Shown one piece after another: positions 26,202 to 34,600 of a DNA stretch of 64,000 nucleotides. Position numbers and translations under genes: made by a program. The stretch's first letter is position 1. Each line of letters opens with the position of its first letter. The notes beneath the pieces are model-generated. The model had not been told where the DNA came from. It was given only the letters and a program-made list of their open reading frames with translations, and searched no databases. This DNA comes from Hahellaceae bacterium (GTDB lineage: Bacteria > Pseudomonadota > Gammaproteobacteria > Pseudomonadales > Oleiphilaceae): the NCBI GenBank assembly GCA_024234505.1, contig JACKOD010000007.1, positions 21,029 to 85,028 of the forward strand. The letters are read 5' to 3'.

Positions 26202-27350
26202 ATGTGGCCTGAAAGTGGCGAGCACCAGACCCCGTTACGTACCGGACTCACCACAGGTACGTGCGCGACAGCCTGTTGTGTGGCGGCGGCGCAAGCATTG
26301 CTGGCAAACAAACGCCCTCCGCAGGTCGAAGTTCGGTTACCCAAAGGACAGCAGGTTCTACTGGCGATTGACGAATATGCTGTTCTTGATGCAGACGTCA
26401 AGCTCGATACGAACGTCAATCCGGCACCCGGCATTCGCACTTCTACCATTAAAGACGCCGGGGATGATCCCGATGTTACCCACGGTGCGCGTGTCTATGT
26501 TGAGCTCCGGCTTACCTCGGTGGCCGGGGTGACCTTTCGGGCGGCCAAGGGCGTGGGTGTGGTCACGCGGGAAGGATTATTACTGGCGGTGAACGAGCCT
26601 GCCATTAATCCGGTGCCTCGCAAAATGATGACCGAACATCTGCAAAATGCCGCACAGGTTTATGGTTACCGGGGTGGCTTTGAGGTGTCGGTCGGGGTGG
26701 AGCAGGGCGAGCAACTGGCGCTTAAAACCATGAACCCACGACTGGGTATCGTCGGTGGACTGTCCATTCTGGGTACCACCGGTATTGTGCGGCCGTATTC
26801 CTGTTCTGCTTACATTGCTTCGATACATCAGGGGATTGATGTGGCGCGCGCCAATGGCATTACTCACATCGCCGCCACCACCGGAAGCACCAGTGAAGCA
26901 GCCATAAAAGCGCATTATGGTTTGGACGATATGGCGCTACTGGAGATGGGCGACTTTGTCGGGGCGGTACTTAAATATCTGCGTAAAGCCCCCGTGGCTA
27001 AAGTCACGCTATGTGGGGGGTTCGGAAAAATCAGCAAGCTCGCGAACGGGCATCTGGATTTAAACAGCCGGGTATCGAGTATTGATCTTGACCAGTTGGC
27101 GGATTGGGCGGCCGGATGTGGTGCATCACCCGCCCTCTGTGAGCAAATCCGGCAAGCCAACACCAGTATGCAGGCGCTCGGTTTGTGTCAGGCGCAAGCT
27201 ATTCCATTGGCCGACGCGGTTTGTCGGCAGGCACTGTTGCAAGCGCGTCAAGTGGTGGCGCGTATTCCTCCGGGTGACCTGCAGCTGGAAGTGTGGGCGG
27301 TGGACCGACACGGTGCTTTTGTGGGATCAGCCGTTGAGTGTATTTCATGA
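26202..27350 (+). CDS. cbiD: cobalt-precorrin-5B C1-methyltransferase
   Basis: Methylates C1 of the corrin macrocycle using S-adenosylmethionine. The 382-residue protein begins with the characteristic LRTGLTTGTCATACCVAAA and has EMGDFVGAVLKYLR and VTLCGGFGKISKLANGHLDL. Presence of CbiD instead of CobF is typical of the anaerobic route and of Pseudomonas-type hybrid pathways. It starts directly after the transporter stop codon. Confidence 0.95.
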   Translation: MWPESGEHQTPLRTGLTTGTCATACCVAAAQALLANKRPPQVEVRLPKGQQVLLAIDEYAVLDADVKLDTNVNPAPGIRTSTIKDAGDDPDVTHGARVYVELRLTSVAGVTFRAAKGVGVVTREGLLLAVNEPAINPVPRKMMTEHLQNAAQVYGYRGGFEVSVGVEQGEQLALKTMNPRLGIVGGLSILGTTGIVRPYSCSAYIASIHQGIDVARANGITHIAATTGSTSEAAIKAHYGLDDMALLEMGDFVGAVLKYLRKAPVAKVTLCGGFGKISKLANGHLDLNSRVSSIDLDQLADWAAGCGASPALCEQIRQANTSMQALGLCQAQAIPLADAVCRQALLQARQVVARIPPGDLQLEVWAVDRHGAFVGSAVECIS

Positions 27351-28171
27351 ATTGGCTGATTTTAGGCGGAACGACTGAAGCGCGTTTGTTTACGGAGCAG
27401 GCCTGTGCCGAAATAGTCCGGGGTGATCTGTCATTGGGTAACCATGGTACAGAACCTACGCTGATATACAGCGTGGCCGGTCGGGTGCGTCAACCGCAAT
27501 TGCCATGCAGGGTGATTTCCGGCGGCTTTAGTGCCGGGGGGGGATTGCAACGCTATCTTCAAGTTGAGGCTATTCAGGGGATACTGGACTTTACCCATCC
27601 TTTTGCTGCGCGTATCAGCACGGCGGCGGTGGCGGCTGCGAGGGCTCAAGGCATTCCCTGCTGGCGATTCCGTCGCCCCCCCTGGCGGGCACGGGCGGGG
27701 GATCGGTGGCAATGCTTTTCAACTCGGGACGACCTGTGGCAGGCGCTGGGCCACTTTAAGTCAATTTTGCTTACGCTGGGACAACTTACACCAGCTGAGT
27801 GGGAGGCCTTGCTTAGTGTGGTCACGCCGGGTCAAGGTCAGCGTCTGGTGATACGAACCGCAGTGGCCCCCGGGATGACATTACCTGAGGGCGTCGAGTG
27901 GCTTCAGGCCATCGGACCTTTTTGTCTGGAAGATGAAATACGGCTGCTTACAAATGCACAGATAGACGTCTTGGTGACCAAAAACAGTGGGGGGCAGGCG
28001 ACGCAAGCCAAGCTCAACGCTGCGCGGCAATTGCAGGTGCCGGTGCTCATGCTCGACCGGCCAGTGTTGCCGCCAGCCGATCACGAGTTTGAGACTATTG
28101 AACAAGGTTTGAACGACCTCAAACACTATTTAACCCAAACAGAACACGCGGGATATCCGGATGTCTTTTGA
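27347..28171 (+). CDS. cobK: precorrin-6A (cobalt-precorrin-6A) reductase
   Basis: NADPH-dependent reduction of precorrin-6A. The 274-residue protein has the CobK/CbiJ opening MNWLILGGTTEARLF, the conserved LDFTHPFAARISTAAVAA (about 80-97), and a C-terminal VTKNSGGQATQAKLNAARQL. It overlaps the cbiD stop by four bases (ATGA), which fixes the start at 27347. Confidence 0.93.
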   Translation: MNWLILGGTTEARLFTEQACAEIVRGDLSLGNHGTEPTLIYSVAGRVRQPQLPCRVISGGFSAGGGLQRYLQVEAIQGILDFTHPFAARISTAAVAAARAQGIPCWRFRRPPWRARAGDRWQCFSTRDDLWQALGHFKSILLTLGQLTPAEWEALLSVVTPGQGQRLVIRTAVAPGMTLPEGVEWLQAIGPFCLEDEIRLLTNAQIDVLVTKNSGGQATQAKLNAARQLQVPVLMLDRPVLPPADHEFETIEQGLNDLKHYLTQTEHAGYPDVF

Positions 28172-28802
28172 GTATGAAATCAACCCCGTGGCCATTGAAC
28201 AGCAGAGTTTTAAGACGATTCGCCAGCTGACTTCGCTGGATGACTTTTCGCGTGCGGAGCAACAGGTGGTGATGCGTATCGTGCATAGCCTGGGATTGCC
28301 TGAAGTGGCTCGCGAGGTGCGTTTCAGTGCGCAGGCATGCGACGCGGGAATGCACGCGTTGAACCGGCATGCCCCCTTGCTGTGCGACGTAGAAATGGTA
28401 CGTCAGGGGATCACCAAACGCATGGTGGCCGATCTCCCGCTGTGTTTTCTGAACGAGTCCGAGACGGCTGCACGCGCCAGGTCTGCTGGGGAAACCCGCT
28501 CCATGGCGGCGTTGCAGGCATGGTTGCCCCATCTCGAAGGCAGCATCGTACTGATTGGCAATGCGCCCACGGCATTGTTCCGGTTATTGGAAATGTTGCA
28601 GCAAGGTGCGCCCAGACCCGCACTGGTGATCGGGATGCCGGTAGGATTTGTGGGGGCTGCCGAGTCAAAGCAGGCGTTGTGGGAACATCATCAGTCCTTG
28701 GGGATTGAATGCATTACCCTGCTGGGGCGTCAGGGCGGAAGCGCCGTTACGGCGGCGACCTGCAATGCCTTGTTACGCTGTAACCGGGGGGAGTGGTATT
28801 AA
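28161..28802 (+). CDS. cobH: precorrin-8X methylmutase
   Basis: Moves the C11 methyl group to C12, giving (hydrogeno/co)byrinic acid. The 213-residue protein has the CobH/CbiC motifs: EQQVVMRIVHSLGLPEVA, NRHAPLLCDVEMVRQGI and a C-terminal part VIGMPVGFVGAAESK, with the catalytic histidine expected in the RHAPLLCD block. It overlaps cobK by 11 bases and is followed by cobL in TAATG. Confidence 0.95.
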   Translation: MSFEYEINPVAIEQQSFKTIRQLTSLDDFSRAEQQVVMRIVHSLGLPEVAREVRFSAQACDAGMHALNRHAPLLCDVEMVRQGITKRMVADLPLCFLNESETAARARSAGETRSMAALQAWLPHLEGSIVLIGNAPTALFRLLEMLQQGAPRPALVIGMPVGFVGAAESKQALWEHHQSLGIECITLLGRQGGSAVTAATCNALLRCNRGEWY

Positions 28803-30118
28803 TGTCGATTCATGTCATCGGTCTGGGCGTGGCCGCACAGGCGTTCCTGGATGAAGAGGCGTTAGCCGCGCTACAGGCGGCCACACGAGTGGTGGGGTCG
28901 GAACGACAAATAGCCACGGTGCGTTGGTGGCTGGGGGCTAAACAGACTGTCGAGATTCTGCCTGCGTTGCCGCAGCTTAAAGAAAAGCTGGCAAGCTGGC
29001 TGGCCGATGGAACCGAAAATATCGCGATTCTTGCGTCGGGTGATCCGCTGTTTTACGGCATCGGGAAATGGGTAAAAGAGAATGCGCCGTCTGGCTCACT
29101 GCGTTTTTATCCGGCGGTATCCAGTGTGCAGGTGGCCTGTCACCGACTGGGGGTGTCATTGCAGGATGTTACGGTGCTCAGTCTGCACGGACGTCCGTTG
29201 GCGAAATTATTAACACAACTCCGGCGGGGTCAGGCATTGATGTTATTGACGGATGCCCAAAGCCGTCCGCAGCAGATCGCGGCCCTTTGTGTTGATGCCG
29301 GATTTGCTGACAGTGAATTGGTGGTGTGTGAAGCACTGGGTTATCCGCATGAAAAAGTCACCCGTTATCACGTAAGCCAGCTCACGACACCTGAGGCGGA
29401 TCGCCTTAAGTTCGACCCGCTACAGGTGACTTATCTGGAGGTCAGGGGGAGTGGAACTTACTTGCCTGCTTTTCCGGGGATTCCCGATACAAATTTTGTA
29501 ACGGATCGGGAGGGTGGCAAGGGCATGTTGACCAAGCGGGAAATTCGTCTGGCGATACTTTCGTGGTTACAGCCCGGCGGGGATGACTGCATTTGGGATA
29601 TCGGGGCGGGATGCGGCAGTGTGGCCGTGGAGCTGAGTTACTGGTGCCCCGACGTAAAAGTATATGCCATTGAACATCATCCCGAGCGTGTCCGTTGCCT
29701 GACCGCGAATCAGGCGCGTTTTGGCGTTGTGAGCAATTTGCACATTGTTGAAGGCCGTGCACCGGACGTTTGTGAATCCTTGCCGACACCCGACAAGGTG
29801 TTTATCGGAGGCAGCGGCGGCGAATTGACATCGCTGCTGGAACTGGCCTGGGCGCGTCTGCCGTATCAGGGCGTGCTGCTGGTCAGTGCCGTGACGGAAG
29901 CCACCCGGCAGGGCTTGTACCGGTTTTATCAACAACGGGAACAGGTGCAGGATGTGACTATGGAAACCCTCGAAGTGGCGATACGTCGCGGCGAAACGCT
30001 GGCGGGTGAACTGTTATATCGTCCTGGTTTGCCGGTCACGCTCTATCGTTTTGAGAAATGTCGTCTTTCGCCACTGCCGGTAGAAAGTGATTCACCGGCT
30101 TCAGGAGACTGGGTGTGA
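28802..30118 (+). CDS. cobL: precorrin-6Y C5,15-methyltransferase (CbiE/CbiT fusion)
   Basis: A 438-residue bifunctional methyltransferase that methylates C5 and C15 and decarboxylates the C12 acetate. The N-terminal CbiE half (about 1-200) shows IHVIGLGVAAQAFL, LASGDPLFYGIG and VTVLSLHGRP; the C-terminal CbiT half (about 235-420) shows the SAM motif IWDIGAGCGSVAVELSYW, and KVFIGGSGGELTSLLE. The start is at the cobH stop (TAATG). Confidence 0.95.
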   Translation: MSIHVIGLGVAAQAFLDEEALAALQAATRVVGSERQIATVRWWLGAKQTVEILPALPQLKEKLASWLADGTENIAILASGDPLFYGIGKWVKENAPSGSLRFYPAVSSVQVACHRLGVSLQDVTVLSLHGRPLAKLLTQLRRGQALMLLTDAQSRPQQIAALCVDAGFADSELVVCEALGYPHEKVTRYHVSQLTTPEADRLKFDPLQVTYLEVRGSGTYLPAFPGIPDTNFVTDREGGKGMLTKREIRLAILSWLQPGGDDCIWDIGAGCGSVAVELSYWCPDVKVYAIEHHPERVRCLTANQARFGVVSNLHIVEGRAPDVCESLPTPDKVFIGGSGGELTSLLELAWARLPYQGVLLVSAVTEATRQGLYRFYQQREQVQDVTMETLEVAIRRGETLAGELLYRPGLPVTLYRFEKCRLSPLPVESDSPASGDWV

Positions 30119-30882
30119 AGACACATTCCTTGCAAACACAATCTTTGCAAACACAAGCCTTGCAAAAAACAGGCACCTTATATGGGGTGGGCGTCGGACC
30201 GGGCGACCCCGAATTATTGACGATGAAAGCCTGGCGGCTTATCCGGCAGGCGCCGGTCGTGAGCTATCTGTGTAACGATTCGGGAGAGTCGCAGGCGCGT
30301 CAAATTGCTGCCGTGGTGTTGTCCGAAGCGGAACCGGGGGCGTTTGAATTGCCTTTGCCCATGCCCATGTCGAGGGACCGTACGGCGGCCAATGCGGCGT
30401 ACGACGAAGGCGCAGCGCGTATCGCCGAACAGTTGCGCCAGGGGCACGACGTGGTATTTTTGTGTGAAGGTGATCCGCTGTTTTTTGGCTCCTTTGCCTA
30501 TTTACTGGATCGTCTGCAAGATCAGTTTCCCTGTGAAGTTGTTCCGGGGATTTCGTCGGTCAATGCGGCGGCCTCTGCTTTGTGTTCGCCCCTGACGTTG
30601 CTGACCGAATCCTTTGTGGTGGTGAGCGGGCGACACACGGATGAGCAAATTATTCAGGCCTTACAAACCCACCAGAGTGTGGTGATTATGAAAGCCGGGC
30701 AGGCGCGGGCCCGTATTCTCGCCTTACTGGAACATACGTCACGTATCGGTGAAGCGCGTTATCTGGAATATATCGGCCGCGACAATCAGCGCATTGTGGA
30801 GGATGTCCGTCGCCTGAGCGCGGAGGCTGGCCCTTACTTCTCGTTGTTTGTGGTATTGCCTGCCCGGGTATCAAGACCATGA
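30115..30882 (+). CDS. cobI: precorrin-2 C20-methyltransferase
   Basis: SAM-dependent methylation at C20. The 255-residue protein carries TLYGVGVGPGDPELLTMKA, FLCEGDPLFFGSF and VVPGISSVNAAASA, all typical of the tetrapyrrole methylase family and of CobI/CbiL. The first 17 residues (HSLQTQSLQTQALQKTG region) are an extension encoded by three copies of a TTGCAAACACAA-like repeat. The start codon GTG overlaps the cobL stop (GTGA); no other start lies ahead of the conserved fold. Confidence 0.93.
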   Translation: MKTHSLQTQSLQTQALQKTGTLYGVGVGPGDPELLTMKAWRLIRQAPVVSYLCNDSGESQARQIAAVVLSEAEPGAFELPLPMPMSRDRTAANAAYDEGAARIAEQLRQGHDVVFLCEGDPLFFGSFAYLLDRLQDQFPCEVVPGISSVNAAASALCSPLTLLTESFVVVSGRHTDEQIIQALQTHQSVVIMKAGQARARILALLEHTSRIGEARYLEYIGRDNQRIVEDVRRLSAEAGPYFSLFVVLPARVSRP

Positions 30883-31685
30883 GCCAATCCACGAGCAATA
30901 CTGAACCACAAGCCACGAAGCCTGCGGGCGTTCGTATAATTGCTCTGACCGATGCCGGTCAGCAGCTGGGTTTGCGCCTGTGTGCGGCGATGCCCGGTGC
31001 CGAACTCTGGTTCAAACCCGCCCCTTTTGCAGCGAAAGTACAGCAGGCGTTTCGGCAGGGAGACCCGCTGATTTTTATCTGTGCCACCGGCATTGTGGTT
31101 CGCACACTGGCCCCCGTGCTGGTCAGCAAACGGGAAGATCCGCCGGTACTGGTGCTGGATGAACTGGGCCAATTTGTGATTCCTCTGTTATCGGGTCACG
31201 AGGGGGGCGCCAATGAATGGGGCCGACACGTGGCGGGGCTGCTTGAGGCACAGCTCGTGATGACCACCGCCAACGCTTATCTGGCGCCCGTCTACGCGGT
31301 AGGCATGGGATGTGAACGCCATTGTTCTGTCGATGAATTGTCGGCGCTGCTCGACGAGTGCCTGCAACGGGCCGGTCTCAGTATTTCTGAGGTGGCCAGT
31401 ATCGACAGCATCGACCTTAAGGCCGATGAAGCCGGATTAGTCGAGTTAGCGGCGCGACTCCAAAAGCCGTTCCGCACCTGGAGCGTTTCAAACTTGCATA
31501 CCGTGGAAGCGCAACTGAGCACGCGCTCCGATTATGTTTTTCGCACCGTGGGAGTGTACGGGGTGGCAGAGTCTGCGGCGTTGTTTGGCGCAGGACAACT
31601 GACCGGCCATTCGGCCGAGTTGTTACTGACCAAACAAAAAAGCCGACGCGCCACCTGCGCCATCGCACGAAGTTACCGTATCTAA
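30879..31685 (+). CDS. cbiG: cobalt-precorrin-5A hydrolase, CbiG without the middle domain
   Basis: Opens the delta-lactone of cobalt-precorrin-5A and releases the C20 unit as acetaldehyde. The 268-residue protein has a CbiG N-terminal domain (FICATGIVVRTLAPVL and PLLSGHEGGANEWGRHVA, about 67-118) followed directly by the C-terminal CobE-like domain (VGMGCERHCSVDELSALLDE, about 143-162, and HSAELLLTKQK near the end). Salmonella CbiG is about 350 residues; the middle domain is missing here. The start overlaps cobI (ATGA). Confidence 0.9.
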   Translation: MSQSTSNTEPQATKPAGVRIIALTDAGQQLGLRLCAAMPGAELWFKPAPFAAKVQQAFRQGDPLIFICATGIVVRTLAPVLVSKREDPPVLVLDELGQFVIPLLSGHEGGANEWGRHVAGLLEAQLVMTTANAYLAPVYAVGMGCERHCSVDELSALLDECLQRAGLSISEVASIDSIDLKADEAGLVELAARLQKPFRTWSVSNLHTVEAQLSTRSDYVFRTVGVYGVAESAALFGAGQLTGHSAELLLTKQKSRRATCAIARSYRI

Positions 31686-31711
31686 AGTGACAGGAAGTGA
31701 AACAAAAGCAC

Positions 31712-32491
31712 ATGAGTCGATTATTTTTAGTAGGAACCGGCCCGGGCGACAGTGCATTGATTGCGCCCAAGGCATTGGCAGCCATTGCCGCAAGTAGTGA
31801 TCTGGTGGCCTACGGTCTTTATCTGGAGCTATTGGGGGAAGTGTGTGACGGTAAGGTGCACCATGATTTGCCCTTGGGTGAAGAGATCGGCCGGGCACGG
31901 CTGGCGCTGGATTTAGCCGCCAGCGGTAAAACCACCGCGCTGATTTCCAGTGGAGATATTGGTATCTATGCCATGGCGACACTGGTTTTCGAATTGCTGG
32001 ATCAACAATTACAAGGCAAAGAGTCGCACCCGGAATGGTTACAGGTTGAGATTGAAGTTGTGCCGGGTATTTCCGCAATGCAGGCCGGGGCCAGCCGGGT
32101 CGGAGCCTTGTTAGGGCATGATTTTTGTACGGTGTCGCTGTCAGATTTGCTGACCCCCTGGGAGACCATTGAAAAGCGGATTCACAGCGCGGGTGCGGGA
32201 GATTTCGTCGTTTCCTTCTACAACCCCGTCTCGCGCAAACGGGATTGGCAATTGAACCGGGCCCGTGACATTCTGCTGCAATATCGACCGGCATCCACTC
32301 CGGTACTGCTCGGCCGACAACTGACACGGGCAGACGAGTCCATCACGATTACCCGCCTTGATCAGCTGGATGCCAGTGCGGTGGATATGTTCACCCTGGT
32401 GAGTGTGGGCAACAGCGAATCGCGGCATATTGTTAACGGTGACAAACACTGGGTGTACACCCCCCGAGGCTATCGTAAAAAGCTAATCTGA
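31712..32491 (+). CDS. cobJ: precorrin-3B C17-methyltransferase
   Basis: Methylates C17 and drives ring contraction. The family hallmarks are RLFLVGTGPGDSALIAPKA, SSGDIGIYAMATLVFE, VVPGISAMQAGASRVGALLG and FVVSFYNPVSRKRDWQL. Start choice is open: ATG 31712 matches the family start MSRLFLVGTG but the best Shine-Dalgarno (AGGA, 31692) is 16 bases away; GTG 31697 is too close to it. The protein could equally be CbiH, since CbiG is present and no CobG or CobZ is in the window. Confidence 0.92.
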   Translation: MSRLFLVGTGPGDSALIAPKALAAIAASSDLVAYGLYLELLGEVCDGKVHHDLPLGEEIGRARLALDLAASGKTTALISSGDIGIYAMATLVFELLDQQLQGKESHPEWLQVEIEVVPGISAMQAGASRVGALLGHDFCTVSLSDLLTPWETIEKRIHSAGAGDFVVSFYNPVSRKRDWQLNRARDILLQYRPASTPVLLGRQLTRADESITITRLDQLDASAVDMFTLVSVGNSESRHIVNGDKHWVYTPRGYRKKLI

Positions 32492-32665
32492 TCCTGCGCG
32501 AAAACGGGGAAATGGAAAGGCGGTCCATCCCCGGGGCGCTTGGGGGATGCAGCGGCTACGGCTATCGGAGCGGGGATGCCCGTCGCAATACATGATAGTG
32601 GTAAACATCAACAGCACTAAAGAGGGCTGGGTGATGAACAGACATAAAAGCAGATGGGAACCGTG
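32492..32665 (+). other. intercistronic gap with an 10-codon open frame
   Basis: About 175 bases, the longest gap inside the corrin operon, rich in G/C inverted repeats (ATCCCCGGGGCGCTTGGGGGAT, described by its arms ATCCCC and GGGGAT). ATG 32634, preceded by GAGGGCTGGGTG, opens a ten-codon frame (MNRHKSRWEP) whose TGA overlaps the ATG of cobM at 32666. It may be a leader peptide, or an accident of spacing. Confidence 0.3.
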
Positions 32666-33457
32666 ATGAAAGTTTATTTTATAGGGGCCGGGCCGGGTGA
32701 TCCGGAGCTGATGACCCTGAAAGGACAGCGGATATTGCAGCAATGTCCGGTGGTGCTCTATGCGGGCTCACTGATCCCTCGTGAAGTGTTGGCGTCGGTT
32801 GAGCACTCGGCAGAACAGATTGTCGATACCGCGTCCATTACCTTGGACGAGATTACCGCATATATTGAAAAAGCCGCTGCCGAAGGTAAAGATGTGGCCC
32901 GGTTACAATGCGGTGACCCTTCACTCTATGGCGCGATTGGCGAGCAAATTCGTCAACTGGAAAAACTGGGTATCGCCTACGAAATCATTCCCGGCGTCAG
33001 TGCCGTGGCCGCATCTGCGGCGTTTCTGGGAAAAGAGCTGACGCTCTCCGGCGTATCTCAAACGGTCATTATGACCCGCTACGAAGGTAAAACGCCGTTT
33101 CCCGAACGGGAGCGACTGCCGGAGCTGGCGCGTAGTGGTGCGACACTGGCGATTCACCTCGGTGTGACACGCATTCACAAAATTGTTGAGGAATTGCTGC
33201 CTCACTATGGCAGTGATTGCCCCGTGGCGGTGTGTTATCGCACGTCATGGCCGGACGAAGATAAAGTAGTGGGCACACTGGCTGACATTGTAGAGAAAGT
33301 GCGCGCCAAGAAATTTACCCGTACCTCGCTTATCCTCGTTGGCCAGGTGCTGGATAGCCCTGATTTTGCCGATTCGTACCTGTATGCCAAAGAGCAAGCC
33401 CATATCTATCGACCCAAAGTCAAACCTGACACGCCACGTCAAGTGAAACGCACCTGA
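32666..33457 (+). CDS. cobM: precorrin-4 C11-methyltransferase
   Basis: SAM-dependent methylation at C11. The 263-residue protein has VYFIGAGPGDPELMTLKGQR, YAGSLIPREVL, LQCGDPSLYGAIGEQ, IPGVSAVAASAAFLGKELTL and AVCYRTSWPDE, all typical of CobM/CbiF. ATG 32666 fits the family start MKVYFIG with GGGAA upstream; ATG 32654 is also in frame. The C-terminal tail after IYRPKVKP is short and basic. Confidence 0.95.
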   Translation: MKVYFIGAGPGDPELMTLKGQRILQQCPVVLYAGSLIPREVLASVEHSAEQIVDTASITLDEITAYIEKAAAEGKDVARLQCGDPSLYGAIGEQIRQLEKLGIAYEIIPGVSAVAASAAFLGKELTLSGVSQTVIMTRYEGKTPFPERERLPELARSGATLAIHLGVTRIHKIVEELLPHYGSDCPVAVCYRTSWPDEDKVVGTLADIVEKVRAKKFTRTSLILVGQVLDSPDFADSYLYAKEQAHIYRPKVKPDTPRQVKRT

Positions 33458-33497
33458 TGTCATCGCCGACGTAGCCTGAATCCGTGAGAGAAATAAT

Positions 33498-34586
33498 ATG
33501 CAGCTGAATAAAATCCCGACCACCATCGTGACCGGCTTTCTGGGTAGCGGTAAAACTACCTTGCTATCCAATATACTTAAACAGGCAAACGGTAAGCGTA
33601 TTGCGGTAATTGTTAATGAATTCGGCGAACTGGATATCGACGCTGATTTGCTGCGTAGCTGCCCGCTGGATTGTGAGGAAGAAAGCCGTACCGAAGCGCC
33701 GGCCTCGAACAACGGCATTTATGAACTGGCGAATGGCTGTATCTGCTGTACCGTCGAAGAGGCGTTTTTGCCGGTGATGCTGCAACTGGTTGAGCGTCGC
33801 GACAGCATTGATCACATTTTGATTGAAACCAGTGGTCTGGCATTGCCCAAGCCGCTGGTACAAGCCTTTAACTGGCCGGAAATCAAAGCCCACTGTACTG
33901 TGGATGCAGTGATCACCGTGATTGACGGCCCCGCCGTGGCGGCCGGACGTTTTGCCCACGATGCGGAAAAAGTGCAGGCACAGCGATTGGCCGATGCCAG
34001 CCTCGATCACGATCCGAGCCTGCAAGAGTTGCTGGATGATCAGCTCAGCGCCGCTGATCTGGTGGTGGTGAGCAAGAATGACTTGCTCACCGGGCCAGAA
34101 CGCGAGCAGGTTGCGCAGGTTATCGCCCACCGGGTGCCCGCGGAGGTTAAAACAACCTATATCCGTTTTGGCGAAGCACCTCTGGATGCACTGATCGGGA
34201 TGGAAGCCGCCGCCGAAGCGCGTATTGATTCGGTACACAATCACCACGATCACCATCACGCCCATGGCGAGCATCACGAACATGCCCATGACCATTTCGA
34301 CTCCTTCGTGATCACGCTGGGTGAAGTGGATAGCGACAAAATACAGGCGGCCCTCAAAAATCTGGTGAGCGATTTCAATATCTATCGGGTGAAGGGCTTT
34401 GCCGCCTTGCCGGGGAAACCCATGCGTCAGGTTCTGCAAGCCGTGGGTAAAAGACTGGATGCCTATTTCGACCGTCTGTGGCATAGCGACGAGACCCGCG
34501 CTACCCGGTTGGTCTTTATCGGCAAAGGCATTGAGGCCCCGGTCATTCAAACGGCGCTTGAATCGGCGCTGGCTGACGCTCGTTAA
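33498..34586 (+). CDS. cobW: CobW, metal-handling GTPase of the B12 pathway
   Basis: A G3E-family P-loop GTPase thought to deliver cobalt to the chelatase. The 362-residue protein shows Walker A GFLGSGKTT (about 13-21), the metal-binding GCICC motif (about 81-85), SKND for guanine recognition, and a His-rich loop (HNHHDHHHAHGEHHEHAHDH, about 249-268) before the C-terminal CobW domain. It sits directly before cobN, as in many aerobic B12 operons. Confidence 0.95.
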   Translation: MQLNKIPTTIVTGFLGSGKTTLLSNILKQANGKRIAVIVNEFGELDIDADLLRSCPLDCEEESRTEAPASNNGIYELANGCICCTVEEAFLPVMLQLVERRDSIDHILIETSGLALPKPLVQAFNWPEIKAHCTVDAVITVIDGPAVAAGRFAHDAEKVQAQRLADASLDHDPSLQELLDDQLSAADLVVVSKNDLLTGPEREQVAQVIAHRVPAEVKTTYIRFGEAPLDALIGMEAAAEARIDSVHNHHDHHHAHGEHHEHAHDHFDSFVITLGEVDSDKIQAALKNLVSDFNIYRVKGFAALPGKPMRQVLQAVGKRLDAYFDRLWHSDETRATRLVFIGKGIEAPVIQTALESALADAR

Positions 34587-34600
34587 GCGGCCGCATCAGC

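Noticed and set aside
33564..34550. 328-codon minus-strand frame opposite cobW
   Set aside because: Antisense shadow of a well-recognised gene; His/Gln-rich content follows from the complementary codons.
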